Made by a program: the position numbers and the translations under genes. This document shows positions 32,399 through 41,438 of a stretch of DNA of 64,000 nucleotides, in pieces. A model generated the notes under the pieces. The model made no database searches. It was not told the origin of the DNA and was given only the letters and a program-made list of their open reading frames with translations. This stretch comes from JBCBDX01 sp039822005 (lineage in GTDB: Bacteria; Pseudomonadota; Alphaproteobacteria; Rhizobiales; Rhizobiaceae), in NCBI GenBank assembly GCA_039822005.1, contig JBCBMZ010000001.1, positions 186,001 through 250,000 of the forward strand, given 5' to 3'. Positions within the stretch are counted from its first letter, which is position 1. The number at the start of each line of letters is the position of its first letter.

Positions 32399-33136
32399 CT
32401 ACACAAGAAACCGCAGCTCAACCTCATCTCGATCTACCAGCTGTAAGCTAAAGGGATGCATGGACACGACCCGAAAGTCACAGGCGCTGCCACCGAATAG
32501 AGTTGAGACGTCAATGGTACCGTCCGAGAAGCGATGACTGGTGAACAGGCCAGATTTGTAGAAGTTGTTGAGCGACGTTGTTCCGTTGGCATCCGTTTGC
32601 ACGCTGCCATAGACCCGCCACACATCGCTGGGGATAGGGCAGTATGCAAAGTACCAAACAACCGGTCGCTCCGTGGTTGTGGGTTTCAGTTCCACGGTCT
32701 GGTAGTAGTTCAAGCGTGAGCCATCGTGCCGAAAGTCGCGAGCGTACCAACGATCCAGCCCAAGTGCTTGAAGCTTCGGATTGTTTGGCCACATTGACTG
32801 CGGCCCGAACACGTCAAAGAAGTCATCAGATAATAGCGAGACGTGGAACACTTTGGTGATGGCTGCTCGCAGGAGCTTATCAATATGGGCCGCCTTGAGC
32901 TGTGGGTTGCTCTTAAACAGACATGTTGGGTCAAGACCAAGCAGCTGCGACAAACGCATCAACTGTACAAATGAACCCGGCGGTTTGCCGGTTCGCAGCC
33001 AGTAGTAGATGGCGTCAGTGGTTACCGTGTCTTCGCCAAATTGGATTGTCCACGCATCAGCTAAACGTCGTACCGAACCGAACCGGTGGTTAATACGATC
33101 TTTGATGGTAGTCGTATCAAGGTGTTCCCCAAACAT
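32399..33136 (-). CDS. Hypothetical protein with N-terminal helix-turn-helix-like region
   Basis: A 245-residue protein. The first 75 residues (TIKDRINHRFGSVRRLADAW, YYWLRTGKPPGSFVQLMRLS) look like a Cro/XRE-type helical DNA-binding domain. Residues about 95-245 are strand-rich with many aromatic residues (YYQTVELKP, VVWYFAYCPIPSDVWRVYG) and may sense a ligand. No family recognised. Upstream is the structured noncoding segment 33137-33571. Confidence 0.6.
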   Translation of the reverse strand: MFGEHLDTTTIKDRINHRFGSVRRLADAWTIQFGEDTVTTDAIYYWLRTGKPPGSFVQLMRLSQLLGLDPTCLFKSNPQLKAAHIDKLLRAAITKVFHVSLLSDDFFDVFGPQSMWPNNPKLQALGLDRWYARDFRHDGSRLNYYQTVELKPTTTERPVVWYFAYCPIPSDVWRVYGSVQTDANGTTSLNNFYKSGLFTSHRFSDGTIDVSTLFGGSACDFRVVSMHPFSLQLVDRDEVELRFLV

Positions 33137-33248
33137 TGTGATGGTGCCCCTCGTTGAAAATCGTTGCCTTGGAATTCAACCACCGCCGGTGGCCAGCATG
33201 ATAGCTACCTCGTAGTCGCTTCACTCGAAGCGGGAGCGCACAGGCTCC

Positions 33249-33312
33249 GAGCAACGTGGTGCCGTAGTACCAATTGCTGCTCGCTCTGAGCCCCGCAGAT
33301 ACTGCGGGGCTC
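33249..33312. repeat. Tandem hairpins in structured noncoding segment
   Basis: An imperfect hairpin (GAGCA/TGCTC outer arms, 33249-33282) is followed by a perfect one, GAGCCCCGCAG/CTGCGGGGCTC with a 3-base loop (33288-33312). They recall the hairpin group at 31305-31446, including a shared GTGGTGCC stretch, and lie in the 435-base gap between the gene at 33136 and the lipoprotein gene at 33572. Confidence 0.6.
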
Positions 33313-33504
33313 TAGCAGGCGGAAATGCGGTTTTGCGTTTTGCACAATTTCCGCTACAACAACCAAGCGGTGTGGTTACCGCAAAAGCGCGCAGGAAACC
33401 CATGTCGGGTAGCCTGCTAAATATAATACCAACGAGCAGTGTGCCCTCACGGGCTTGCTGTCACGTGGAAATAAGCAGGACAAGTTCCGCCTGTGCGCTC
33501 TTGT

Positions 33505-33543
33505 AACCAACTGCCTGACGCCAGTGGTGTCGGGTGGTTGGTT
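33505..33543 (+). ncRNA. 17-bp RNA stem-loop in leader of lipoprotein gene
   Basis: AACCAACTGCCTGACGC pairs with GTGTCGGGTGGTTGGTT over 17 consecutive pairs around loop CAGTG. Four of the pairs are G-U, which hold only in RNA read from the plus strand. It ends 28 bases before the lipoprotein start codon. A leader control structure or the 3' end of an upstream small RNA are both possible. Confidence 0.5.
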
Positions 33544-33571
33544 TATTGAAAAATGCACAGGAGTTAAAACA

Positions 33572-33913
33572 TTGAACAAACTATTGGGGCTTATCTCGCT
33601 TCCCCTCGTAACCGTGGCGGGATGTACCAGCACCGGCGAGGGGCCGGTGGACACGCAAAGCGATTTGCTTTTGCGAGACGGGCAATTCGTCAATCTGAAC
33701 ATCAATACCGGACCGGCTGCGCAGATAGCCGGTAGTCGCGGACTGGGCAAGTTCCGTCAGGGCTATGACGCCGAGCGGCAAGTCTTTGGCCCCACGCGGG
33801 TCCTTTCGCACACCACCACAGAGCTGCGTTTCAAAGGGCAGCGCAACGATTGTCTGCTGAAAAGCGGTGGCACCGTCACCTGCAAAGACGGCAGCACCGG
33901 CACTTGGATTTAA
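33572..33913 (+). CDS. Small lipoprotein
   Basis: A 113-residue lipoprotein. The TTG start (33572) is decided by CAGGAG 9 bases upstream; the signal sequence (LNKLLGLISLPLVTVAGC) ends in the lipobox VAGC. The mature part is rich in Gly, Thr and charged residues and has a Cys pair near the C-terminus (DCLLKSGGTVTC). Family not recognised. It begins a run of three small exported proteins. Confidence 0.65.
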   Translation: MNKLLGLISLPLVTVAGCTSTGEGPVDTQSDLLLRDGQFVNLNINTGPAAQIAGSRGLGKFRQGYDAERQVFGPTRVLSHTTTELRFKGQRNDCLLKSGGTVTCKDGSTGTWI

Positions 33914-33924
33914 GGGGATTAATC

Positions 33925-34269
33925 ATGCACAAACTAGTTACTTCATTGGCCGCACTCAGTGTACTCACACTAGCAGGGTGCAGCACCACCAGCTCAGACA
34001 CTGATACATCAGGGCTCAGCCTGCCCACCAAAACCTTTTCCGGCAAATGGGGCGGACAAGCCCCGTCCACGCTCAAAATCCTTTCAGAGAGCGAGGTGCG
34101 CTATTGCTTCCGTGGCAACTGCACCAACGAACCATACACCGGCAATATCAACCGTACGATCCGCTTCACGTGGGGCGAGTCGCGCTTCACCTTCACCCGC
34201 ACCAGCACCGGCTATGACGGTACATTCAGGGGTGGCGATGGCACGCGCTCGACCGTGAGTATGAGTTGA
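33925..34269 (+). CDS. Small lipoprotein
   Basis: A 114-residue lipoprotein with lipobox LAGC (MHKLVTSLAALSVLTLAGCS). The mature part is strand-rich with a Cys pair (VRYCFRGNCTNEPY) and ends RSTVSMS. RBS AGGGG precedes the ATG at 33925. It follows the first lipoprotein by 11 bases and its stop overlaps the next ATG. Family not recognised. Confidence 0.7.
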   Translation: MHKLVTSLAALSVLTLAGCSTTSSDTDTSGLSLPTKTFSGKWGGQAPSTLKILSESEVRYCFRGNCTNEPYTGNINRTIRFTWGESRFTFTRTSTGYDGTFRGGDGTRSTVSMS

Positions 34270-34664
34270 TGGTGAGGAGGCACCTGTTCCTGACGGGCTT
34301 GTTTCTCGCGGCAGTGGCGTCATCGGTCCCTGTGTGGGCGGCTGACGTTATCAATGTGGGTAATACCCTCGATGGTCGTCTGTTCCGAACGGATGCTGAC
34401 TTCTCCGTCCCGTTCCAAGTCGAAGTGAAGAAAAAGACCGGCGACGGTGTATATGTTGGTGACATCAAGATAGCCGACCGCAAACAAACGGTATTGCCAG
34501 ACAAGCCGATAATTGTGGGCGACAACTTGACCATCAGTTTTCAGTTGAACTTTGGTAAGCGGGTGTTTGCGCCGGTTGACGGCCAAGCGGTGTATCGCGC
34601 GGACTGGGAAAACCAGTTCCGCAATCAGCCCGCCAGCTACGCAGCCGAGTTCACGATCAAGTAG
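34269..34664 (+). CDS. Small secreted periplasmic protein
   Basis: A 131-residue protein with a signal peptide (LFLTGLFLAAVASSVPVWA, cleavage before ADV) and a strand-rich mature domain. ATG overlaps the previous TGA. Family not recognised. It is the last gene of the exported-protein run; a terminator follows. Confidence 0.65.
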   Translation: MVRRHLFLTGLFLAAVASSVPVWAADVINVGNTLDGRLFRTDADFSVPFQVEVKKKTGDGVYVGDIKIADRKQTVLPDKPIIVGDNLTISFQLNFGKRVFAPVDGQAVYRADWENQFRNQPASYAAEFTIK

Positions 34665-34695
34665 ATCATTTCAACTGAGGCTAAAAAACCTTAAG

Positions 34696-34726
34696 CGGCG
34701 CGTTTTTGGACGCGCCGTTTTTGTTT
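34696..34726 (+). terminator. Rho-independent terminator
   Basis: CGGCGCG and CGCGCCG form a 7-bp GC stem with an 8-base loop, followed by TTTTTGTTT. It ends the three-gene exported-protein transcript. Confidence 0.85.
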
Positions 34727-34800
34727 GTGCAGAGGCGGGTTTTTCTCGGGCTCATTTATCACTAAGCTAACGGTGACTCGGTAATGATGGGGCGTCAGGG

Positions 34801-35568
34801 GTGTCAGTTTCAATCAATTGGTCGATCATCGCGATATACGCCGGTGGTATCGTTATCCTCCTGAACCTCGTAGACGTGCTGCTGCGCCCGCACCAACGCG
34901 AATGGTTGCGAGGTCGGACCAAGCAGCTCTCTGATTGGCTCAACACTTGGAGCTTTCGCGCGTTTCTGGCCAAGCTCGGCGGCAAAAACTTTTCATACTG
35001 GGCCTGCATTATTGCGCACGGGCTGCTGGTCATTTTGATGGTTTGGGCGCTTGTGGATGCGGTGCGGGAAGACGGGTTGGCTATTCTGGCCGACTGGCAG
35101 CTTATCATCATGTTTGTGGTTGTGGGTACATTTGCGTTGGCTGGCTGGTTTTTGCGCCCGGTCTGGCATCATGCACTTCGCTTCTATGCCAGTGAGGGTC
35201 ATCTGCTGTGGTTCGGCCTGAAGACAATCGTCACCTTTGTTCTGCTGTGGGCGTTGATGTACTCGGCGTTCCTCGGATTGGAACGTTACGGATCGGCGTT
35301 TTTTGGCGAACTTGGCTTTGAATATGGTGGCTTCGCCACCTACGCCGTGGGCGTGGTGACCGCACTCATTATCTTGATCTTCTACTTCTTCTTCATCCTG
35401 TTCTTCTTCACCTACGCGCTTTGGCTTTTCATGCTGGTGTTGGGCGGCTTGGTGGCCCTGCTTCGCTTCTTGCTGATCCGCATGGTGGAGCACAAAAAAG
35501 GGCCCGTATTTGCGCTCTCGGCCATCGTGGCCGCCATTGGCGCCGCCTATGAGTATTGGTCTGGTTGA
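34801..35568 (+). CDS. Multi-pass membrane protein
   Basis: A 255-residue protein starting at a GTG, with about six hydrophobic segments (for example IIAIYAGGIVILLNLVDVLL, FFFILFFFTYALWLFML). The part between the third and fourth helix is polar and aromatic. Family not recognised. Its 3' end overlaps the end of the convergent replication-relaxation gene by 22 bases. A role in DNA transfer at the membrane is possible from context. Confidence 0.65.
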   Translation: MSVSINWSIIAIYAGGIVILLNLVDVLLRPHQREWLRGRTKQLSDWLNTWSFRAFLAKLGGKNFSYWACIIAHGLLVILMVWALVDAVREDGLAILADWQLIIMFVVVGTFALAGWFLRPVWHHALRFYASEGHLLWFGLKTIVTFVLLWALMYSAFLGLERYGSAFFGELGFEYGGFATYAVGVVTALIILIFYFFFILFFFTYALWLFMLVLGGLVALLRFLLIRMVEHKKGPVFALSAIVAAIGAAYEYWSG

Positions 35569-36362
35569 ACAAGCTGCAGCCGCAGATGCGGAATACCCAG
35601 ATAGCTGCGAGCAATGCCTTGTCGGTGCAGTTCGCCGTAGAGCCGCTGCTTTTTCTCGCTGCTGGAGAGGTCAAGCTGGCCGCGCTTCTTGGGGCTGGTG
35701 CGCTCGGCTTCGACGGCGAAGAACCGGTAACGCTTCTCCCCACCAATGTCTTTCTCAATGCCGTAGATGGCGTCGGGAATGAGGTGCGTCTTGAACGGTC
35801 GCCTAAGCTCTGGGAACGCCCGTGATGGCCGCACGGTGATGGGCAGTGCCAGCGGATTGGGCAATTCACGCACGGATGTTGGCGCGCGGCGCAGGATTTC
35901 GTCAATCGTCACGAAACGCTCGCCAGCATGCTCCATGGTCGCCAACTCGACGTTCACCAAGTGCGCTATCACCAACAAGCGGTGCTCGAACTGGGTGCGC
36001 ACGCCGAAGCGTTCGCGGCGTGAGAAGAGCGTGACGCGCTCCGGCGTTATTCCCTGCTGCTTAAGCCAATTGAGGCCATGTTCGGTCAGCTCGTAGATAA
36101 CACTCTGGCATTTGGCGTCCGCAAACCGCCACTGGGCTTTGGGGCGTCCAAGCAAATCGGTTTCATGGAACAGATCACCGAGGCGCTCGATAAAGCGCTT
36201 CTCCGACTGTGGCTGCAGGAGCGCTATTTGCTGCTTGGAGTTGAGATAACGGTAGCGGAAGAGCTGGGTGAGGATAGCGCTGTCGCGCTCGGTCAGCCGA
36301 ATATGCTTGCCGGTGGGTTGCCGCTTATACCGGCTCCGGCGCGCGCTCTGGTCGAAGGCCAT
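35547..36362 (-). CDS. Replication-relaxation family protein (PF13814-like)
   Basis: A 271-residue protein starting at MAFDQSARRS, preceded by a GAGGAG ribosome site. The N-terminus (residues 20-110) has the winged-helix pattern LTERDSAILTQLFRYRYLNS and RRLxxL-like repeats of the Replic_Relax family; the rest includes HRLLVIAHLVNVEL and a PDAIYGIEKDIGG-YRFFAVEAERT core. Such proteins are found on plasmids and integrative elements and are often linked to DNA transfer or replication. It is downstream of a VirD4-like ATPase gene. Confidence 0.75.
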   Translation of the reverse strand: MAFDQSARRSRYKRQPTGKHIRLTERDSAILTQLFRYRYLNSKQQIALLQPQSEKRFIERLGDLFHETDLLGRPKAQWRFADAKCQSVIYELTEHGLNWLKQQGITPERVTLFSRRERFGVRTQFEHRLLVIAHLVNVELATMEHAGERFVTIDEILRRAPTSVRELPNPLALPITVRPSRAFPELRRPFKTHLIPDAIYGIEKDIGGEKRYRFFAVEAERTSPKKRGQLDLSSSEKKQRLYGELHRQGIARSYLGIPHLRLQLVQPDQYS

Positions 36363-36478
36363 GGTGATCTCCTCGCAAGTAGGAGAGATCGGCATGGCCA
36401 CTCGGAATAGGCCGGGCAACGTGCGCTATGGATCAGGGAGCGCCGCTAGGTGTTGGGTTAGCCGACTATGCGCAGGCA

Positions 36479-38746
36479 TCACTTTTTGGGATTTCTCGTC
36501 TGGCGCGGCTTTTTCTTGCCTTTGCTTTTGTCGTTGGGGTGCTCGGGCAATTCCTCATCACGGAAATCGCCCCACTTCTCCCACGGCTGTTCGCCGTTGT
36601 CGTCATCCTCGCCGTCCCACCATTCCTCTTCATCTGCCGTGTCTTCGGTTGGCTCAGGCGGTTCTGGGTCGTCTTTGGGGTTGTAGTCGGCAGCGGAGCG
36701 TGAAGCCGCTTCATTGGCTTCGGTGTAGTGGATGGCGTAGCGCTCACGCATGGTTGCGCGCTGGGTGGCTTGGGCATCGGCATCAAGGCGCGGCAGGGCT
36801 TCCATTTCCCCATAGTTGATAGCGATGGAAGCCGCAGTCTTGGTGGTACCTTTGACAAAGGCAGCAAAGGAGAGTTTGGACTGGCTCTCGATCAGACTAG
36901 GATCAGTTTGAAAGTCCGCTGACAATGTGCGTGCATCTTTGGCTGACACGCCACCGGCGAACTTGATCGACGTGTTGGCAAAGATGGCTTCTTGAAGCTT
37001 GCCATCGAGTTGCCCGAGATATTGGTGGGCCAAAACCAACCCGACATTGTACTTGCGGGTTTGGCTCAAAATGATCCCGATATTGCGATCAAAATAGTCC
37101 TGTGCCTCATCGACATAAATGATAGTGGGCAGGCGCTGGTCGCTGGCCAACACAGCCCGCTCTTGGGCAGCTTGCGCGATCATCGCGATAAAGAACCGGC
37201 CCAAAATCTGGGTGCCGTTTTCTTTCAACAGGTCTTTGGCGGTGTTGATCAAAATAACCTTGCCTGCGTTCATCTCGGAGAACAGGTCCAGCTTGCTCTT
37301 GGGGTGCGAGAACATCCGCTCAAAGGTCTGGTTCTCCAGAATACCGTACAGGCGGCGCAGCACCTGCTTCTTGGTGGACTGGAACTCTTTGCCTTGAAAC
37401 TCATCGGTGAAGAAGGCTTTCGCTGAGCCCTCCAGTTGCTCAATAAAGTCTTCATATTTGGCGTAGCCATCATCTTCTAGAAGCTCGCGCAGCGTGTGGA
37501 TGGTGGCGTTGGGGATGCGCAGGAGGAGGCGGGTGATGTACCGGAAGATGACCGCCTGTTTTTGGGTCATTCCCGCATCGAGAAGCGACCCCAAGACAAA
37601 GTCATAGAGTTCGAGAATGCCGTTAGTGAGCCGTTCGCGCTCTAATTGCGAATAGCCTTCCAGGCGCTGCTGGCCGACATCAAACAGGTTGAGCGCCACT
37701 GGCCATTCGATGTCGCTGGGGTCGATCACACACAGCCGGTCGTGCAGCGGCTGGCCCTTTGCAAACATGTCGAGGCCGGCGATGTTTTTAATCAGATCGG
37801 CTTGGCTATCGATCACCACAATCGAGGCCTGCCCTTTGGCCACCTGCTCCAGATCGTGCAGGATCAGGTTTTGCAGCATTTGGGTTTTGCCGTGACCGGT
37901 TCCGGCCACGATATGATGATGTTCAAAGCGGGTGCGTGCGGGCAGTGTGATGGGGACAGGTGCCTGAATGAGCGGAGCAAAAGTAGTCTTTCCTAGCAGC
38001 CGCTCGATCAGATCAGCATTGCTGGCACGGCTCCGGCCAAGCGCTCGGTCAAGTTCGAGGGCATCGAACGGTTGTTTGAGGCCCAACTCCAATTCCAGAT
38101 TGTATGCGAGCTGGGTACTGGTTGCGAGCGCCAAGTCGAACTTCTCGAGCTCCGGTGCATGAGCTGCCATAATCAGCTGCTGGGCGAACTCGCGCCCCTG
38201 CTGCAAAAGATCAAGCAGGGTTGCCTCAAAGCTGATGTCGGTGTTCTCGTCACTGGTGGGTGTGAACAGCGTGGGAAATTGTTCAATCAGCGGCGTTAGG
38301 CTGGTCGCGTACCACGCGGTGATGAGATCGACGCAAGCGGGTAGGTCGTCGAGAATGCGGTTGGTTCGCCGCAATTGATCTTCAATTGCCCAAACCTCGG
38401 AGCGCAGTGGCGGTTCACTGCCGGTAATACCACGCGGCAGGTTGAGATAGCCTTCGCGTACCAACAATGACCTAACCGAGCGAATTAGTGGCTCATAGAG
38501 TGGCACCTGTTCGGCTTCACCTTCGGCCACATCAAACGAAGCGAGGATGTTCTTGGCGATCAGCTGCACCAGCCAATGCGGGTCATCGTCCAATCCGAGC
38601 TCGATCACGCGTACCTGCAAGCGCTCGGCGCGCTCCAAAGCGGCCCGCACTTCTTTTGAAAGACGCCAGCGATATCCAATCCATTTAATCCCCAGCGCGA
38701 GCCGGTTCTTCACCCCAAAGCCGGTGAAGATAGGCCCGTCACTCAT
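36479..38746 (-). CDS. VirD4/TraD-like type IV secretion ATPase
   Basis: A 755-residue ATPase. An N-terminal helical region (1-270) is followed by Walker A GTGHGKTQMLQNL near 295, DSQADL, and Walker B IIYVDEAQDYFDR near 565, then GLVLAHQYLGQLDGK. The C-terminal 70 residues are very acidic (DEEEWWDGEDDDNGEQP). GHGK replaces the usual GSGK. It overlaps the next upstream gene by 4 bases and is paralogous to the protein at 24244 in its C-terminal half. With the replication-relaxation protein it may form the DNA-transfer or maintenance unit of the island. Confidence 0.82.
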   Translation of the reverse strand: MSDGPIFTGFGVKNRLALGIKWIGYRWRLSKEVRAALERAERLQVRVIELGLDDDPHWLVQLIAKNILASFDVAEGEAEQVPLYEPLIRSVRSLLVREGYLNLPRGITGSEPPLRSEVWAIEDQLRRTNRILDDLPACVDLITAWYATSLTPLIEQFPTLFTPTSDENTDISFEATLLDLLQQGREFAQQLIMAAHAPELEKFDLALATSTQLAYNLELELGLKQPFDALELDRALGRSRASNADLIERLLGKTTFAPLIQAPVPITLPARTRFEHHHIVAGTGHGKTQMLQNLILHDLEQVAKGQASIVVIDSQADLIKNIAGLDMFAKGQPLHDRLCVIDPSDIEWPVALNLFDVGQQRLEGYSQLERERLTNGILELYDFVLGSLLDAGMTQKQAVIFRYITRLLLRIPNATIHTLRELLEDDGYAKYEDFIEQLEGSAKAFFTDEFQGKEFQSTKKQVLRRLYGILENQTFERMFSHPKSKLDLFSEMNAGKVILINTAKDLLKENGTQILGRFFIAMIAQAAQERAVLASDQRLPTIIYVDEAQDYFDRNIGIILSQTRKYNVGLVLAHQYLGQLDGKLQEAIFANTSIKFAGGVSAKDARTLSADFQTDPSLIESQSKLSFAAFVKGTTKTAASIAINYGEMEALPRLDADAQATQRATMRERYAIHYTEANEAASRSAADYNPKDDPEPPEPTEDTADEEEWWDGEDDDNGEQPWEKWGDFRDEELPEHPNDKSKGKKKPRQTRNPKK

Positions 38747-39348
38747 AGCCGGTCGACGATAGCGGCTTTGGTGCTGGCCGGATCAAGCGGCTTGATTTCA
38801 ATCACGTCGCGATCACCCCACGTCTTTGAGGCTTCGAGCACATGTTGGAGATACTGGCCGATGGCGGTAAGATAGGCTTCTTTCTCGACGAGCTTCACCA
38901 CGGTGTCGCAGTAGAAGGTGCGTCCGTCTCGCATCAGATCGCGCACGACTAGTTTCTCCCGCAGGGCACTGAAATAGACAAAGGTCATCACCAGCGTAAT
39001 GCCTGCACCCACGGGGATGAGCTGTAGCCACATGAGAAATGTGCTTGACGACGCAAACAGATCATCATGCCTATCAGGCAGCGGCAATAGAGGAATGGCG
39101 ATGCCGAGGATGAAATAGGAGGCGATGCCCAGATAAAGAGCTGAGCGAAACGCTTTGCGTAAATCCTCGCCGGTGTCGCTTTCAACCAAAATCGCCGAAG
39201 CCAGATGATATTTGTTTAAGAGCGAAGCTTCTTCTTCTGAAAACTCAACGGCTACCTTGAGGGTAAACATCGGACCAAAACCGATACGCAGAGGCATCAG
39301 TGAAATCAGGTCGCGCTGCCGCTGGTTACGAGAGAACAATAATCGCAT
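38743..39348 (-). CDS. Membrane protein upstream of VirD4-like ATPase
   Basis: A 201-residue protein from the ATG at 39348 (an upstream ATG at 39375 lies in the inverted repeat at 39368). Two hydrophobic segments (ALYLGIASYFILGIAIPLL and FLMWLQLIPVGAGITLVMTFVYF) separate an N-terminal soluble part from a C-terminal cytoplasmic domain. Family not recognised. The stop overlaps the ATPase start, so it may anchor that ATPase, which lacks membrane helices of its own. Confidence 0.65.
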   Translation of the reverse strand: MRLLFSRNQRQRDLISLMPLRIGFGPMFTLKVAVEFSEEEASLLNKYHLASAILVESDTGEDLRKAFRSALYLGIASYFILGIAIPLLPLPDRHDDLFASSSTFLMWLQLIPVGAGITLVMTFVYFSALREKLVVRDLMRDGRTFYCDTVVKLVEKEAYLTAIGQYLQHVLEASKTWGDRDVIEIKPLDPASTKAAIVDRL

Positions 39349-39367
39349 GAAAAGCCCCGTCTGTTTG

Positions 39368-39417
39368 CCCACCAAACAGACTTTCTGCTTTTCTGATTTA
39401 GGTCAAGTATTGGTGGG
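39368..39417. repeat. Inverted repeat between divergent genes
   Basis: CCCACCAA (39368-39375) and TTGGTGGG (39410-39417) are perfect 8-bp arms 34 bases apart, in the control region between the membrane protein gene and the rightward transglutaminase-like gene. A T run follows on the plus strand. It could be a looped operator or a weak terminator. Confidence 0.45.
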
Positions 39418-39597
39418 TTTTTGAAGTCATATCAGAAGCGAAGTTCTGCGCTGTTTGGGGATAAGGTCGTTTTGAGATGGGGATGCCGTATCCCTCAGTT
39501 TATCCCCAAGCTGAGCTCACCTGGTACTTACAACCCTCTAGCAAGCCGGTCATTTATCTGCTTGAGATTGATGCATCGAGTTTGACAGGGGCAATGC

Positions 39598-40560
39598 ATG
39601 ACTCGTGCGGGCGGTTTGTTTTTCATTTTCTATGTTTGGACGGCGCTAGGCCTTGCCAAAGCTGAGCCAATGTTTCCGATGGCGCAGCAGGTGCGCGCGA
39701 TCGTTGAAGCGCCTGCGGACCGGCTGGACTATGCCAACGCGAAAGTCATGATCGATCGGCTGGTTGATCCGTCCGTGGATGCTGCGGCGACACTTGCCGA
39801 GATTGATCGTATGGCGGAGATCGTCAAAGAGATGATCGCGACCATCCCGGCCAGTGAGCAGGCCAAGAGCATTGAGCGTTTGCGAGCGCTCAAGGCGTTT
39901 ATCTATCAGCCGGGCCATTGGAATGATCAGCGCCCTTTCCAGTATGATCTCGATGATCCCTATGGCGATGTTTTCGAGACCCGGTTGCTTTCCGGTTATC
40001 TGAAAACCCGCAAGGGCAACTGCATCTCCATGCCGATCCTGTTTTTGGCGCTGGGCGAACGGCTTGATCTTGATCTGTCGCTATCGACTGCACCACTACA
40101 TTTGTTGGTGAAATATACCGACGAGCAGACGGGCAAGACCTACAATCTGGAACCTACCTCCGGTGCCGGCTTTACGCGCGATGAACATTACATCGATCAA
40201 CTGCCGATCACCGCGCAGGCCATCGATAATGGCGTGTTCCTCAAGCACCTCAGTCGCAAGGAAAGTCTCGCGGTGATGGCCGGGATCGTGGTCGAATGGC
40301 TCATCGACAAGAAACGTTACGACGAGGCCATTGCGGTCGCCGATGTACTGATCGAAGCCTATCCGGCCAACGGGTACATGATGGCCAAGAAAGGCACCGC
40401 CTATTTTCATCTGCTCCATGATGAGTTCATCAGCTGCTACGTGACTGAGGGCGACATTCCGGCCAATGAACTGGCGCGGGCCAGGCATCTTTCAGAGCAG
40501 AATAATCGTGCATTCAGTCAAGCCGAAGCACTTGGCTGGCGGCAATCGAGCTTGCGATAG
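39598..40560 (+). CDS. Exported SirB1/transglutaminase-like protein with TPR-like tail
   Basis: A 320-residue protein with a signal peptide (GLFFIFYVWTALGLA, cleavage near KAE-PM). Residues about 100-200 match the Transglut_core2/SirB1 family: LSGYLKTRKGNCISMPILFLALGERL supplies the catalytic-type Cys, LHLLVKYTD the His, and NLEPTSGAGF the acidic region. The last 90 residues form helical repeats (RYDEAIAVADVLIEAYPANGYMM). Enzyme activity is not assured; the substrate is unknown. Confidence 0.7.
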   Translation: MTRAGGLFFIFYVWTALGLAKAEPMFPMAQQVRAIVEAPADRLDYANAKVMIDRLVDPSVDAAATLAEIDRMAEIVKEMIATIPASEQAKSIERLRALKAFIYQPGHWNDQRPFQYDLDDPYGDVFETRLLSGYLKTRKGNCISMPILFLALGERLDLDLSLSTAPLHLLVKYTDEQTGKTYNLEPTSGAGFTRDEHYIDQLPITAQAIDNGVFLKHLSRKESLAVMAGIVVEWLIDKKRYDEAIAVADVLIEAYPANGYMMAKKGTAYFHLLHDEFISCYVTEGDIPANELARARHLSEQNNRAFSQAEALGWRQSSLR

Positions 40561-40598
40561 AGGCGGGCGGATAAAAGACAGATGAAGGGGCAAACAAC

Positions 40599-41435
40599 AT
40601 GTTCGGGGCGCAGATGGTCAAACGATTAATAGCAAGCTTTTTGGCGCTGATGCTGGTCGTCTCAGCGCCTCTTTCGGCGTTTGCACAGTCCGGCAATTCT
40701 CTTCAAGCAAGTTCACATCATAAGAATCTGTTCGACGCAAGGCAGATCACCGGCGTCCAGCAAAGCCGCTACATCTCGCCCGATGATTGGGACCCCACCA
40801 TCGAAGGCGTTGGCACCAACCGATATGCATACTCGGCCAACGATCCGGTGAACAAAAGTGACCCCAATGGGCATGCGTTCAAAGATTGGCTTGAGCGCAT
40901 TTTCGGTGGTGGCGGAGGAATAAGACCTGAACGAGACCATCGAACCGACGATATCGAGGTGATGGAGCCGGGTGCGCTGTCTGAAATAAGTGGAGCCGCT
41001 TTGGGTTTGGCGGCAGCACTGGCCATTCACATGGCCAGTGAACATGAGAAGAAAAAGAAACGTAGTGCCGCAGGTGACGGGAAGAATGGGGGCGGCGCAG
41101 AGGTCGCATCAACACCGCCCGGAGGGCCGGATGATGATGAGCGCAAAACAGATCACGCGCAACAGCGAGAGGCTGAAGGCCGGAAGGTGGCGCTTGCTCG
41201 AGGCGACGCCCAAAAAGCGACACAGAACCAGATTTTTAGAGATAACAGAACTGGTAACATCATTGTTCGTGGCCCCAAAGGTAGAGAGCATGTTTTTGAC
41301 TCAAAAACCGGAGCGCATATAACGACCGTTGACAGTCGGAGCCGCGCCGCTCACACGAATGCACTGCACAGGGGCGACCGATCGTTTATTGACATATCTG
41401 AATACGAACGAGTTAGGCCCTTAATAGTCAGGTAG
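40599..41435 (+). CDS. Mini-RHS polymorphic toxin
   Basis: A 278-residue protein. A signal peptide (LIASFLALMLVVSAPLSAFA) is joined almost directly to an RHS-associated core motif (RYISPDDWDPTIEGVGTNRY, AYSANDPVNKSDPNGH, residues about 55-90). Then come a Gly-rich and membrane-like linker, a Lys/Asp-rich stretch and a C-terminal domain of about 85 residues (from RKVALARGDAQK). The thousands of residues of YD repeats of a full RHS protein are absent. The C-terminal domain is likely the toxin; its class is not recognised. Start is at 40599 or 40614. Confidence 0.7.
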   Translation: MFGAQMVKRLIASFLALMLVVSAPLSAFAQSGNSLQASSHHKNLFDARQITGVQQSRYISPDDWDPTIEGVGTNRYAYSANDPVNKSDPNGHAFKDWLERIFGGGGGIRPERDHRTDDIEVMEPGALSEISGAALGLAAALAIHMASEHEKKKKRSAAGDGKNGGGAEVASTPPGGPDDDERKTDHAQQREAEGRKVALARGDAQKATQNQIFRDNRTGNIIVRGPKGREHVFDSKTGAHITTVDSRSRAAHTNALHRGDRSFIDISEYERVRPLIVR

Positions 41436-41438
41436 GAA

